Assembly: GCA_963977135.1 (NCBI GenBank)
Contig: CAXBNN010000002.1
Span: 496,001-560,000, forward strand
Source of the DNA: UBA2040 sp963977135
Lineage (GTDB): Bacteria; Bacteroidota; Bacteroidia; Flavobacteriales_D; Crocinitomicaceae
DNA: 64,000 bases
Direction: 5' to 3'
Shown here: one piece after another, positions 45,482 to 54,559 of the stretch
Layout of the letters: every line of letters begins with the position of its first letter
Position numbering within the stretch: position 1 is the stretch's first letter
Notes under the pieces: model-generated
The model's database searches: none
The model's input: only the letters and a program-made list of their open reading frames with translations
What the model was told of the DNA's origin: nothing
Program-made: the position numbers and the translations under genes

Positions 45482-45553
45482 TAGACCGTCTGCTAAAGCA
45501 GACTGCTGGAGCAAGGATTTGGTCCACTCTCAATCCAACAGCGAAGCGGTCTA
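45482..45553. repeat. Palindromic (REP-like) element overlapping the yraN stop
   Basis: Outer arms TAGACCG (45482-45488) and CGGTCTA (45547-45553). Inside, TCTGCT/AGCAGA forms a side hairpin, and CTGCTGG opposes CCAACAG with one mismatch. The yraN stop codon (TAG) is part of the right arm. It can fold as a branched hairpin and could serve as a terminator for yraN. Confidence 0.5.
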
Positions 45554-45910
45554 AACAAACGGTGTGAAAGCATCATCTATATATTCCAAATCTGTCCGAA
45601 ATCCATTGTGGACAATAGAAATAATATCAAATTGAGTTTCTAGATCAATGTCTTTGGATTGAATGTAGTGGTTTGCGACTTTTATAATTTGTCTTTGCTT
45701 CGATCTTGTAACGGCGCGCCAAGGTTCTCCAATTTCTGCTGTTTGTCTTGTTTTTACTTCAACAACATGAATTTTTTCTTCAAATTTCGTCACGATGTCG
45801 ATCTCCAGATGTTGCAAGCGGAAATTGCGTACTAGAATTTCGTGGCCTTGCTTTTTTAAGTAGGTAGTCGCTAAGTTTTCGCCAAAGACGCCAAGTTCTT
45901 GATTGGTCAT
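45551..45910 (-). CDS. YraN/UPF0102 family endonuclease-like protein
   Basis: 119 aa, the family's usual size. A restriction-endonuclease-like fold with the core motif: Glu in LGVFGENLATTYL, Asp in LEIDIVTKF, and the ExK-type VVEVKTRQ. The family is found near tRNA/rRNA processing genes and is assumed to be a Holliday-junction-resolvase-like nuclease, but its function is unproven. The stop codon lies in a palindromic repeat. It is separated by 75 bases from rnc upstream on the same strand. Confidence 0.88.
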   Translation of the reverse strand: MTNQELGVFGENLATTYLKKQGHEILVRNFRLQHLEIDIVTKFEEKIHVVEVKTRQTAEIGEPWRAVTRSKQRQIIKVANHYIQSKDIDLETQFDIISIVHNGFRTDLEYIDDAFTPFV

Positions 45911-45985
45911 GTGTAGTTCAATAAGTTACTACTGAAGATACAAAAAAAGTTGGGTTCGAACTCTTCTTTGACTACTTTTTAAGGA

Positions 45986-46702
45986 TTAAATTGCTCCCAT
46001 TAGCTCCAAAGTTTCCTTTGATGCAGCTTGTTCGGCTAATTTTTTAGAGCTACCGGTTCCCATTCCGTATTTCTTATTATTGATGAGAACCATCATGGTA
46101 TATTTCCAGAATCCTCCTTGATTTTCTTCAGAAATGGTGTCGAATTGTAATTCCAATTTTCCTTTTTGACACCAAATGAAAAGTTTGGATTTAAAATCAA
46201 TTTCTTCTGCTAGCACTCTAGTCATATTAACATACTTGACTAAAATATGATCTTGAATGGCGGAACTTGCATCTCTAAATCCTCCATCTAAAAATATGGC
46301 TCCAATTATTGCTTCGTAGGCATTTCCTTCAATCGTACTCATATTAATCGAACGACCTTTTTGAAAACGTATTACCTGATTTATACCAATTGCCTCTGCA
46401 ATTTCTGAATGATGTTTTCGGCTTACTACTTTAGATTTTACTTTGGTTAAATATCCTTCATCTTCATTTGGAAATTTGACGAACAAATATTCTGCAATAA
46501 CTGTGTCAATTACAGCATCTCCAAGAAATTCTAGACGTTCATTTGAAACCAAAGTCTCATCTTCAAAAAGAAGGGATTTATGAGTTACTGCCCTCATAAA
46601 CAAATCAATGTTTTTGGGGCGGTAGCCAAATTTTGAGCGTATGAAATTGAAAAGAAATTTTTCTTCGTCTGTTTTTCCTTTATCAAATATTGACAAAGCC
46701 AT
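45986..46702 (-). CDS. rnc: Ribonuclease III
   Basis: Double-strand-specific endoribonuclease for rRNA and mRNA processing, 238 aa. The signature NERLEFLGDAVID near residue 50 carries the metal-binding Glu and Asp. A second acidic site lies at NAYEAIIGAIFLDGG near 125. The C-terminal dsRNA-binding domain (about 165-238) ends in the helix GSSKKLAEQAASKETLEL. It lies six bases after fabF, giving the acpP-fabF-rnc order common in many bacteria. Confidence 0.96.
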   Translation of the reverse strand: MALSIFDKGKTDEEKFLFNFIRSKFGYRPKNIDLFMRAVTHKSLLFEDETLVSNERLEFLGDAVIDTVIAEYLFVKFPNEDEGYLTKVKSKVVSRKHHSEIAEAIGINQVIRFQKGRSINMSTIEGNAYEAIIGAIFLDGGFRDASSAIQDHILVKYVNMTRVLAEEIDFKSKLFIWCQKGKLELQFDTISEENQGGFWKYTMMVLINNKKYGMGTGSSKKLAEQAASKETLELMGAI

Positions 46703-46708
46703 ACGAAT

Positions 46709-47962
46709 TTATCCTACGAATTTCTTCACGATTACGCTCGTATTGTGTCCACCAAATCCAAAGGTATTGGAGATAGCAACATTTACAACACGCTTTTGCG
46801 CTTTGTGAAAAGTTAAATTCAATTTGTCGTCCAATGCTGGATCGTCAGTAAAGTGATTAATGGTTGGTGGAACGATGTCGTTTTTCACTGCCATGATACA
46901 AGCAATTGCCTCTATAGCTCCTGCAGCACCTAACAAGTGACCTGTCATCGATTTTGTGGATGATATGTTCAGTTTATAAGCATGCTCACCAAATACTTGT
47001 TGAATAGCTTTTACTTCGGCAACATCCCCAAGTGGAGTTGAAGTTCCATGAACATTCACATAATCAATAGCCGTAGCATCGATTTCTGCGTCTTCCAATG
47101 CACGCAACATTACGTTTCTTGCACCAATTCCTTCTGGATGCGGTGCAGTCATGTGATACGCGTCGCCAGACATTCCGCCTCCAATAACTTCAGCGTAAAT
47201 TTTAGCTCCACGTTTCATTGCGTGTTCGTATTCTTCAAGAATTAACGCCCCTGCACCTTCACCTAAAACAAACCCATCGCGATCCATGTCGAACGGACGA
47301 GATGCTGTTTCTGGACTGTCATTTCTAGTTGATAATGCTTTCAATGCATTAAAACCACCCATTCCCATTTCGTTAACTGCAGCTTCAGAACCTCCGGTAA
47401 CAATTGCGTTAGCCTTTCCTAAACGAATAAGGTTAAAAGAGTCAATAATTGCATTGGTAGCCGACGCGCATGCAGATACAGTAACATAATTCGGTCCGCG
47501 TAATCCATATTTTATTGAAATATGTCCTGCTGCGATATCCGAAATCATTTTAGGGATGAAGAAAGGGTTGAATCTTGGTGTTCCATCTCCTTCAAAGAAA
47601 TTTTGTGATTCGTCTTGGAATGTTTTGAGTCCGCCGATACCGGATCCCCAAATAACACCGATGTAATCTAAATCTGGATTCGATTCCATTAAACCAGAAT
47701 CGGCCATGGCTTCAGAAGCTGAAACCATGGCGTACTGTGAAAACTGATCCATTTTCCTTGCCTCTTTACGGTCCATAAAATCTTCAACATTGAAGTTTTT
47801 GACCTCGCAAGCAAATTGTGTTTTGAATAATGAAGCATCAAATTGTTGGATTGGGGCTGCACCGCTTTTTCCATTTATTAAACTTTCCCAAAATTCGGAA
47901 AGAGTATTACCAATAGGGGTAAGTGCACCTAGGCCCGTAACAACAACTCGTTTTAACTCCAT
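46709..47962 (-). CDS. fabF: 3-oxoacyl-[acyl-carrier-protein] synthase II
   Basis: Condensing enzyme for fatty-acid chain elongation, 417 aa. The Cys-His-His catalytic triad is visible: Cys165 in TVSACASATN, His305 in VNVHGTSTPLGD and His342 in SMTGHLLGAAGA. The N-terminal VVVTGLGALTPIG and late FGFGGHNTS are typical. It follows acpP by 33 bases on the same strand, and the acyl carrier protein is its substrate carrier. Confidence 0.97.
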   Translation of the reverse strand: MELKRVVVTGLGALTPIGNTLSEFWESLINGKSGAAPIQQFDASLFKTQFACEVKNFNVEDFMDRKEARKMDQFSQYAMVSASEAMADSGLMESNPDLDYIGVIWGSGIGGLKTFQDESQNFFEGDGTPRFNPFFIPKMISDIAAGHISIKYGLRGPNYVTVSACASATNAIIDSFNLIRLGKANAIVTGGSEAAVNEMGMGGFNALKALSTRNDSPETASRPFDMDRDGFVLGEGAGALILEEYEHAMKRGAKIYAEVIGGGMSGDAYHMTAPHPEGIGARNVMLRALEDAEIDATAIDYVNVHGTSTPLGDVAEVKAIQQVFGEHAYKLNISSTKSMTGHLLGAAGAIEAIACIMAVKNDIVPPTINHFTDDPALDDKLNLTFHKAQKRVVNVAISNTFGFGGHNTSVIVKKFVG

Positions 47963-47995
47963 ATATTTTCAATTTTTTTTTAAACTAAAATATTC

Positions 47996-48232
47996 TTAGC
48001 TAGCGTGCTCTTCGATATAAGAAACGGCAGCACCTACTGTTTGAATGTTTTCAGCTTGATCGTCAGGAATTGCGATATTGAATTCTTTTTCGAATTCCAT
48101 AATCAACTCAACTGTATCTAGAGAGTCAGCCCCTAGATCGTTAGTGAAGCTTGCCTCTTGCGTTACTTCGCTTTCTTCAACTCCCAATTTATCTACGATA
48201 ATAGATACTACTCTTGTTTTGATGTCAGACAT
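47996..48232 (-). CDS. acpP: Acyl carrier protein
   Basis: 78 aa from ATG 48232 (MSDIKTRVVSIIV...). An in-frame Met 20 codons upstream would put non-homologous residues in front and lies in the promoter. The 4'-phosphopantetheine site is Ser37 in LGADSLDTVEL. Four-helix acidic protein that carries acyl chains for FabF encoded next. First gene of the acpP-fabF-rnc operon. Confidence 0.97.
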   Translation of the reverse strand: MSDIKTRVVSIIVDKLGVEESEVTQEASFTNDLGADSLDTVELIMEFEKEFNIAIPDDQAENIQTVGAAVSYIEEHAS

Positions 48233-48262
48233 TGTTTTTGTTTTAATAATTAATTCAGCCTG

Positions 48263-48292
48263 CAAAGAAAAAAACATATAGTCAATAAACAA
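48263..48292 (-). promoter_or_regulatory. acpP promoter
   Basis: Minus-strand box TTTCTTTG (48263-48270) with a TTG 19 bases further upstream (48290-48292). It lies about 30 bases before the acpP ATG and also shows that the longer acpP frame is not used. Confidence 0.45.
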
Positions 48293-48409
48293 AATTATTC
48301 TGTTTATTTTATCACCAATGTTTTGTGTTTATCCTCTTTTTAGGCTCTGTTTTATCTAAATTTAATTCCTAATATAAGGTTAATTTTCGATTCTAAGGAA
48401 AATCCTTTC

Positions 48410-48417
48410 TACCTTTG
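48410..48417 (+). promoter_or_regulatory. purN -7 box, nearly touching the ATG
   Basis: TACCTTTG matches TAnnTTTG exactly and ends four bases before the purN ATG. Transcription should start at or next to the start codon. Confidence 0.5.
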
Positions 48418-48421
48418 TCAA

Positions 48422-48997
48422 ATGATTAAAAAACGTTTAGCCATTTTTGCTTCAGGTTCCGGAACCAACGCGATAAATTTAGTGAATTATTTTACTAATC
48501 ATTCCTCTATAGAGATAGGTATTCTTATCTCTAATAAGAAGGATGCGCCGGTAGTTGAGGCATGCGAAAAGTTGGGGTTGGATGTATTTGTTTTAGACAA
48601 TGAAAAGGCGAACCAAGGAAGTGTACTCTCAAGTATTTGTTTAAATCAGGGTATTGATTTTGTTGTGCTTGCAGGCTATTTACGTAAAATACCTGATGCT
48701 TTTATTGCTGAATATCCGAAGCAAATATTGAATATTCATCCTTCCATTTTACCTAATTATGGTGGCGAAGGAATGTATGGCATGCGTGTGCATGAGGCAG
48801 TGAAAGTAGCTGGCGAAAAACTTTCTGGAATGAGCATTCATTTGGTCAATTCAGATTTTGACGGCGGACAACTAATTGCCCAATTTTATTGTTCGATTTC
48901 AGCCACTGATACACCAAAAGATATTGCTCGTAAAGTTCAAATATTGGAACACGCTTATTTTCCAACAGTAGTAGAAAACTACATTAAATTACTCTAA
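48422..48997 (+). CDS. purN: Phosphoribosylglycinamide formyltransferase
   Basis: GAR transformylase of purine synthesis, using 10-formyl-THF, 191 aa. GAR-binding loop FASGSGTNAINL at the start, folate-binding DFVVLAGYLRKIP near residue 80, and the catalytic segment ILNIHPSILPNYGGEGMYGMRVHEAV with Asn and His near 100-103. It ends with the catalytic Asp region NSDFDGGQLI. The stop (TAA) shares one base with the marC ATG, so the two genes are coupled. Confidence 0.95.
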   Translation: MIKKRLAIFASGSGTNAINLVNYFTNHSSIEIGILISNKKDAPVVEACEKLGLDVFVLDNEKANQGSVLSSICLNQGIDFVVLAGYLRKIPDAFIAEYPKQILNIHPSILPNYGGEGMYGMRVHEAVKVAGEKLSGMSIHLVNSDFDGGQLIAQFYCSISATDTPKDIARKVQILEHAYFPTVVENYIKLL

Positions 48998-49593
48998 TGA
49001 ATTTTTTTACAACATTTTCGTGGGCTGAGATTTTTAAAGCCACTATGGTCCTTTTTGCCGTAATTGATATAATTGGTTCTATTCCAATAATTTTAAAGTT
49101 AAAACAATCCACTGGTGATATTCATGAAGTGCGGGCAAGTCTCGTTTCTCTTGGAATCATGATCGGTTTCTTGATTTTAGGTGAAAATATTCTTGCGCTT
49201 TTTGGTGTGGATATAGGGAGTTTTGCCGTTGCGGGTTCTATTATTCTTTTCATTATGGCCTTGGAAATGATTCTGGGAATTCAATTTTTCCGGGATTCCG
49301 CTTCAGGGAAAACTGCGAGTATCGTTCCATTGGCATTTCCGATTATTGCCGGCGCTGGAACAATGACGTCCATCATCACGCTTCGTGCGGAGTTTGAAAC
49401 TATCAATATTATTCTTGCCATTCTTATCAATATAATTATTGTTTATGCTGTTCTGCGCTCAACAAAACCTCTCGAAAAAATGCTTGGAGAAGGTGGAATT
49501 GCTATTCTTAAAAAAGTATTCGGAATTATTCTTTTAGCAATCGCCGTGAAGTTATTTACTTCGAATATTCCTGGCCTTTTTAATGGGGTTTGA
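48997..49593 (+). CDS. MarC family integral membrane protein
   Basis: 198 aa with about six membrane helices and the MarC pattern: FAVIDIIGSIPI near residue 20, a middle SASGKTASIVPLAFPIIAGAG loop and a late helix KVFGIILLAIAVKLF. Function unproven: the E. coli protein was wrongly tied to antibiotic resistance. One-base overlap with purN suggests co-expression. A strong terminator follows. Confidence 0.9.
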   Translation: MNFFTTFSWAEIFKATMVLFAVIDIIGSIPIILKLKQSTGDIHEVRASLVSLGIMIGFLILGENILALFGVDIGSFAVAGSIILFIMALEMILGIQFFRDSASGKTASIVPLAFPIIAGAGTMTSIITLRAEFETINIILAILINIIIVYAVLRSTKPLEKMLGEGGIAILKKVFGIILLAIAVKLFTSNIPGLFNGV

Positions 49594-49662
49594 TCAATTG
49601 TGATTGCATCAATTAGTATCTGGTAGCTTTTTAAAAAAAAAAAGTATTTCGTTAAATGTTAA

Positions 49663-49696
49663 AAAATCCACAACCTCGAGTGAGGTTGCGGATTTT
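49663..49696. terminator. Bidirectional terminator between marC and the CotH gene
   Basis: AAAATCC-a-CAACCTC / GAGGTTG-c-GGATTTT with GAGT loop and a single internal mismatch, flanked by A-run and T-run. Confidence 0.8.
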
Positions 49697-49762
49697 CCAT
49701 TACTACTACTATTTGAACTATGTTTGTTCAATAAACAAATTAATTAGTTAAATTGTTCAAAG

Positions 49763-52024
49763 CTATTTAATGATCAGATTTCCGTAAAAATGTTCAATGT
49801 TTACAATGTACATCCCTTGATTCAAATCACGAATGTTTATGATTAAGTTTTCTTCAAATTTATCTGAGTAAATTAACATTCCGTTTGTGCTGTACACTTT
49901 GATTTCCTTACCTATCCAATTTTCATCGCTACCTTTTATTTGAAAGGTTTCGGTTGCTGGATTTGGGAAAATAAAGGTTCTGTTCTCCAATTTTTTAATT
50001 GCTGACACGGATAATATATTGGAGTTTTGTGCATTATATGTTGGAACCATTGCGATGAAATTTCCTGTTCCATTTACGAAACGTCCGTAAGTAACATCGG
50101 TCGTTTGTGTTCCAAAAATAACTTGGTCAACAATCGTGCCTCCGTTCATCAAAAACAAAGTTTCTCCTGTTGCTGCAAGCTTGAAATTCGCGTGCAATCC
50201 TGTTTGAGCAATGTCGTTATCTGCCCATATGATTAAGTAACCATTTGCTGGAATAGATGTTCCTGCAGGGAAAGCCCATTGGGTCAAATTTGTAACATCG
50301 TCAGTTAAATAATAAGTGGACAAATTGATTGCGGCATTGGTATTGTTGTACAATTCAATCCAATCATCGAATTCTCCGTCTTGGTCTGCTTGGGTTGTAC
50401 CGTTTGATGCTAATAATTCATTGATTACCAGGTCGCCAGCTGGAACCGTTGCCAAAGTCAAAGTATAATACTCGTGCTCAGCTCTTACTGGTGAGAATTT
50501 GCCTATTCCTGTATTTTCTGCGTATATGTAATATTGAAAAAATGCTGTTGACATCGTTGCACTGACTCCGTATGTTCCATCACCTGCCGCTCCGTCGTTA
50601 TGAGCGCCATCATCGTACATTTGAATTCTCTGGAAAGGTGAATAATTTACTGTTCTGTATCCGAAATAAACTGTTGGACCGTTTGCAATATCCGCTGTGA
50701 AATTGATAACATCATTCAACATAGGTGTGCTATTTGAAGTATTAATGTTGTTAATAGTCGGTTCAGTTTGCGTGAAATCACTTTGAGCCAAAAGGTAAGT
50801 TGATCGTCCGTTCATTAAATTTGAAATTCCAGGAGTTGAGCCTCCGCCTGGTCCAGGACCTCCACTTATGTCGGTTGTTAAATTAGACGTGAAGTTTGCG
50901 TAAGTGTAAAACTTATTTGGATCAGCTTGTACAGCGGCATCAATTGTTGATTGCATTGCTTGTGCTGAAGTGAAATAGGAATTGTTATCAAAGTTTTCTA
51001 AGAGAATAGTTTTTATGTGAGCAAGATACATCCGCTTGTAAATTGGAATGCTCAATAATTGAGATACCAGAGGATAATTCGCATCTGTACTATTCAATAA
51101 ATGACTCAATTGTTGTTTTTGCGTTGTACTGCTTAAAGAACCAGAACCAAGCATAGAGAATTTCCCAAATGATTCGTTCATATCCCATATTATTGGTAAA
51201 AATCGATTAAAATCATCCCGGTACAAATAGTAATTTTGAGCGAATGCTCCAATGTAACTGTCAAGGTTTACAAGAACATTATCGAAAGCCAACATCCAAA
51301 GTGCTCTATCAACGTCTAAAATATCTGCAATAGCGGAAGGCGTATTGTTCAATGTGTCGCAAAGATCCAACAATTCATCCCAGCCAAAATCAGATTTCAA
51401 TTCATAGGCTGTATAGTACAGAGAACTATCCGTTCCTAAATATTTTAGTCGCGGTAAATTGGTTGTTCCTGGTCCTGCTCCTGCCGGCGGATTACATTTT
51501 ACGAAAGTATTTATTTTGCTGTCGAAATGACTGTTTAAGAAAACTTTTGAGATGGCCTCTGAGTTGGTATACAAACCGATTAGTGTTCCGTTAACTTTGA
51601 CGTTTGCATAATTAGACATCGGTGCATCCATATATTGACGACCAATTTTGTAAGATAAAACTTCGCGCACAAATGATGGGTCATTTTTTACGTTGCTGAG
51701 TTTAATGTCTTTGAACCCTTGATAAACTTGGTTTTTGTAGGTATCCAATTCTATATGAAAAGGGTTTTTTACTTGATTCGCTTGATAGGTACTGTTACCC
51801 TTGTACTTCACTCCTACACTATCGAAAACAGTTCCGTTAATTATTACGGAAGTCGCCATGATATAATCGCCAGTTGAAGAATATGCGTTGTCCAAAAGTT
51901 GATCCCAATTACTTTGAGCAAATGTTATTTCTATCGTCTGAATGACTGATTCGTCGTAGAAATTTTGAGCTTGAGATTGAACGCCAACAATGGCGAAAGC
52001 CAAGAATAAGAAGTGTTTTTTCAT
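49763..52024 (-). CDS. CotH kinase-like/lamin-tail protein with T9SS type A domain
   Basis: 753 aa secreted protein. Signal peptide ends near SQAQ. A CotH kinase-like domain covers about 25-390 with VGVKYKGNST, DVDRALWMLAFDNVLVNLDSY and IIWDMNESFG. A GGPGPGGG linker follows. The lamin-tail domain begins at VINELLASNGT (about 528) and carries FDDWIELYN. A T9SS type A sorting domain ends it (about 675-753: FPNPATETFQIKG, IYSDKF). CotH proteins in spores are protein kinases. Activity in secreted bacterial homologues is unproven. Terminator precedes its stop side; monocistronic. Confidence 0.88.
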   Translation of the reverse strand: MKKHFLFLAFAIVGVQSQAQNFYDESVIQTIEITFAQSNWDQLLDNAYSSTGDYIMATSVIINGTVFDSVGVKYKGNSTYQANQVKNPFHIELDTYKNQVYQGFKDIKLSNVKNDPSFVREVLSYKIGRQYMDAPMSNYANVKVNGTLIGLYTNSEAISKVFLNSHFDSKINTFVKCNPPAGAGPGTTNLPRLKYLGTDSSLYYTAYELKSDFGWDELLDLCDTLNNTPSAIADILDVDRALWMLAFDNVLVNLDSYIGAFAQNYYLYRDDFNRFLPIIWDMNESFGKFSMLGSGSLSSTTQKQQLSHLLNSTDANYPLVSQLLSIPIYKRMYLAHIKTILLENFDNNSYFTSAQAMQSTIDAAVQADPNKFYTYANFTSNLTTDISGGPGPGGGSTPGISNLMNGRSTYLLAQSDFTQTEPTINNINTSNSTPMLNDVINFTADIANGPTVYFGYRTVNYSPFQRIQMYDDGAHNDGAAGDGTYGVSATMSTAFFQYYIYAENTGIGKFSPVRAEHEYYTLTLATVPAGDLVINELLASNGTTQADQDGEFDDWIELYNNTNAAINLSTYYLTDDVTNLTQWAFPAGTSIPANGYLIIWADNDIAQTGLHANFKLAATGETLFLMNGGTIVDQVIFGTQTTDVTYGRFVNGTGNFIAMVPTYNAQNSNILSVSAIKKLENRTFIFPNPATETFQIKGSDENWIGKEIKVYSTNGMLIYSDKFEENLIINIRDLNQGMYIVNIEHFYGNLIIK

Positions 52025-52083
52025 CGTTTAATTAATCGTTATAGATACTTTGACGATGTTTTATTTCAAATCCTTCTAGAGGA

Positions 52084-52154
52084 AATTACGAATTTTTTAA
52101 TTGCGAATTGGGCTCGTTGCCATTTCGTAATTCGCAATTCACACATTCGTAATT
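52084..52154. repeat. Double-palindrome repeat between CotH and MORN-repeat genes
   Basis: Outer arms AATTACGAAT / ATTCGTAATT and inner arms AATTGCGAATT / AATTCGCAATT, each separated by exactly five bases on both sides, with a 19-base loop. The regular spacing shows a real element, like the dispersed AATTACGAATT repeats common in Bacteroidota intergenic DNA. It lies two bases past the MORN-repeat gene stop and may end that transcript. Confidence 0.55.
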
Positions 52155-52156
52155 GT

Positions 52157-53872
52157 TTAAAGTCCGAATCCTGACCCCGTGGCTGTCCCTTCAATGACTT
52201 GCAAACCGTCTTTATATTTGGCTTCTTTCACGACTTTACCTTTTTTGTCATAGAAAAGTAGTTTGCCATCGCGGAGTCCGTCTTTGTATTCTAATTCTGA
52301 AACGATTAAACCTCTTCGATCAAATTGTTTTTGAACGCCATGGAGTTGACCTTTTTTGTAATTAGAAATTACTGCTGGCATTTTTCCTCCGGGGTGGTAA
52401 GCTATCCACTCACCATCTTTTTCACCTCGAGTATAACTTCCTTCCTCTACTAATTTGTAGTCTTTTTGAGAGAAGGAATAATATTTACCATTTCGTTCGC
52501 CATCGGTACGCTCAAAATCTTTCATGATGCTATAATTCATCTTCGATTTTTCGGTAAAGACTTTATAGGTAATGATTTCCTTAGGCATTCCATTATCGTA
52601 ATAAGAAGTCCATTCGCTAGTTTTGTTATTGTCTTTGTAAGTCCCTTTCAAACTAGCTCGGCCGGATTGATGATACGATTCCCAAGTTCCGTTTAAAAGA
52701 CCGGCTTTGAAAGTTGATTTGTTTTTCAACTTGCCATTTTCCCAGAAATTGGTCCACTCACCTTCTTCCTTGCCGAGTGTATATTTACCCGACATTAACA
52801 AATTTCCGTTCTCGTACCAAGTTTTCCATTCACCATCTTTTCGGTCTTCATTGAAACTGCCTTCCTTAAATCTACTTCCGTCTTTGTAGAAGTAGGACCA
52901 AAATCCGTGTGCTTTTCCTTTTTTAAACTCGGCATTATAGGATAATTCTCCAGTTGGATAATAATAGGTCCATTTTCCATCTTGCAAATCATCAGAGAAA
53001 TATCCTTCTTGGTCTTTCTGTCCAGTATTGTTATACCAAACCCATTTTCCTGTTTTCTTACCTTCAAGATATTGACCTTCGACGTTTACTTTTCCGTTAT
53101 CGTAGAAATATTTGTAATCACCATCCAAAACGCCATTTTTATAATGACTAATTTTTTCCATCTGACCAGTGTAATAGGCGTACTGCCATTTACCATCTTT
53201 TTCACCATCTTTAAATGAACCAACAAGCATCAAATATCCGTAAGGACTATATTCTTCGAAATCACCATTTTTTAGGCCGTTTTTATAGCTATAGATTTCT
53301 TTTAAGGAGCCAGACGTAAAGAACGTTCTGAGTTCGCCAGTGCCATCTGTTAATATTTGGGTATGCAGCGAATCTGGTAAATAAAAAGACTTTAAGTAAT
53401 TGACATCGTTCAATACTTCTTCAACCGATTTTAAGCGACCATCTCGGTAATAGTATTTCCATTTACCAACTGGTTTATCCATGTGATATTCGCCTTCGAT
53501 GTTTAATTTTCCATTTTCAAACCATTCACGATAGACGGAATCTTGCTTATCAAAAACAAAATATCCTTCTCGACGCAGTTTTTTGTTCGGATAATACAAT
53601 TTAGCCATTCCGTTTAGTGCATCTCGATAATAATCGCGCTCTTCTTCTAAAACTCCGGCTCGGTCAAAGTACTTCCAGTGGCCATGTTTTTCATTTGTTT
53701 CGCCAAGTTCATCTTTATAGTAATAACCAGATGCTTGAGATTGAGTCTTATTATAATCGTAATATAAATTGATTTTTTTGCTGAGATTTTCTTTCAGTAT
53801 CTCTTGAGAAAAAGAAAAACACGGCAAAAGAAAAAGGACAAGAAAAAGGACAAGAAAAAGTTTTTGAATCAT
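52157..53872 (-). CDS. Exported MORN-repeat (YwqK-like) protein
   Basis: 571 aa from ATG 53872, which places the signal peptide at the N-terminus (the upstream in-frame codon at 53914 does not). About twenty MORN_2/YwqK-type repeats fill it, with patterns such as DGEWKTWYENGNLLMSGKY and TGKWVWYNNTGQ, each ~23 aa. Such repeats form an extended beta-ribbon; the name 'antitoxin YwqK' is only homology. Likely an envelope scaffold. The hydrophobic core of the signal peptide is encoded by a 12-base tandem repeat. Neighbouring lysE lies 45 bases upstream. Confidence 0.85.
   Translation of the reverse strand: MIQKLFLVLFLVLFLLPCFSFSQEILKENLSKKINLYYDYNKTQSQASGYYYKDELGETNEKHGHWKYFDRAGVLEEERDYYRDALNGMAKLYYPNKKLRREGYFVFDKQDSVYREWFENGKLNIEGEYHMDKPVGKWKYYYRDGRLKSVEEVLNDVNYLKSFYLPDSLHTQILTDGTGELRTFFTSGSLKEIYSYKNGLKNGDFEEYSPYGYLMLVGSFKDGEKDGKWQYAYYTGQMEKISHYKNGVLDGDYKYFYDNGKVNVEGQYLEGKKTGKWVWYNNTGQKDQEGYFSDDLQDGKWTYYYPTGELSYNAEFKKGKAHGFWSYFYKDGSRFKEGSFNEDRKDGEWKTWYENGNLLMSGKYTLGKEEGEWTNFWENGKLKNKSTFKAGLLNGTWESYHQSGRASLKGTYKDNNKTSEWTSYYDNGMPKEIITYKVFTEKSKMNYSIMKDFERTDGERNGKYYSFSQKDYKLVEEGSYTRGEKDGEWIAYHPGGKMPAVISNYKKGQLHGVQKQFDRRGLIVSELEYKDGLRDGKLLFYDKKGKVVKEAKYKDGLQVIEGTATGSGFGL
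53831..53860. repeat. 12-base tandem repeat in the signal-peptide coding region
   Basis: AAAAAGGACAAG occurs twice in full plus a partial third copy. Read on the minus strand it encodes the repeated FLVL of the signal peptide. Copy-number change would keep the frame. Confidence 0.6.
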
Positions 53873-53917
53873 TGTTGTTTTGTTTCTACTTCTATGAACG
53901 GAATTGCACCGCAACAG

Positions 53918-54559
53918 TTACATTCTTCCTAAAAATCCTTGAATCAGAAGGAATATACCAAACCCTGCAAATACAATACCAATCAATTGGTTTAACGCAC
54001 GCAATAATTTGTCAGTCATTAAAGGACGCAATTGTTTCGCGCCAATAATTTTTAAAAGATCAAAACTAAAGAAGGTAATTAAGATAATCCCCAGAAAAAA
54101 TAGGACTGGCACTGTAGAATCCCCTTCAGTCTTTTCGGCCAATGTCATAACTGAAAACCAATAAAATATTACGAGTGGGTTGGCAATGTTTAAAACAAAT
54201 CCTTTGAGCATAAGCATTTTATAGTCGCTCGTATCCTTTACAATATTGCCTTTACTGTCTTTTTTAGAGACTTTAGCCTTTTTGAAAAACGTAATTACGC
54301 CATAAATCATAAATAAGGCTCCACCAATGATTTTGAGAAGATGTTGATTTTCACCTTCCGTTAAATGCTGAACTTCAAAATAAAAATTCAATGCGATTAG
54401 GATATAAACCATGTCGCTCAAAAGAACACCAATATCAAATGCGATTGCTGCTCGAATTCCTTTTTTTATACTCGTTTCCAAAAGCACAAAAAATACTGGC
54501 CCAATCATTATACTAAGAATGAAACCTGTAATTACTGCTTTTGTTATAAGTTGTACCAA
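53918..54559 (-). CDS. LysE family translocator
   Basis: 213 aa inner-membrane exporter of the LysE/RhtB superfamily, with about six helices. The N-terminal GFILSIMIGPVFFVLLETSIKKG motif and the AIAFDIGVLLSDMVYI segment are typical. Substrates are amino acids or similar small polar compounds, not identifiable here. A charged loop of ~25 residues (KKAKVSKKDSKGN) separates helices 3 and 4. It sits 45 bases upstream of the MORN-repeat gene on the same strand and is divergent from the 54763 gene. Confidence 0.88.
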   Translation of the reverse strand: MVQLITKAVITGFILSIMIGPVFFVLLETSIKKGIRAAIAFDIGVLLSDMVYILIALNFYFEVQHLTEGENQHLLKIIGGALFMIYGVITFFKKAKVSKKDSKGNIVKDTSDYKMLMLKGFVLNIANPLVIFYWFSVMTLAEKTEGDSTVPVLFFLGIILITFFSFDLLKIIGAKQLRPLMTDKLLRALNQLIGIVFAGFGIFLLIQGFLGRM

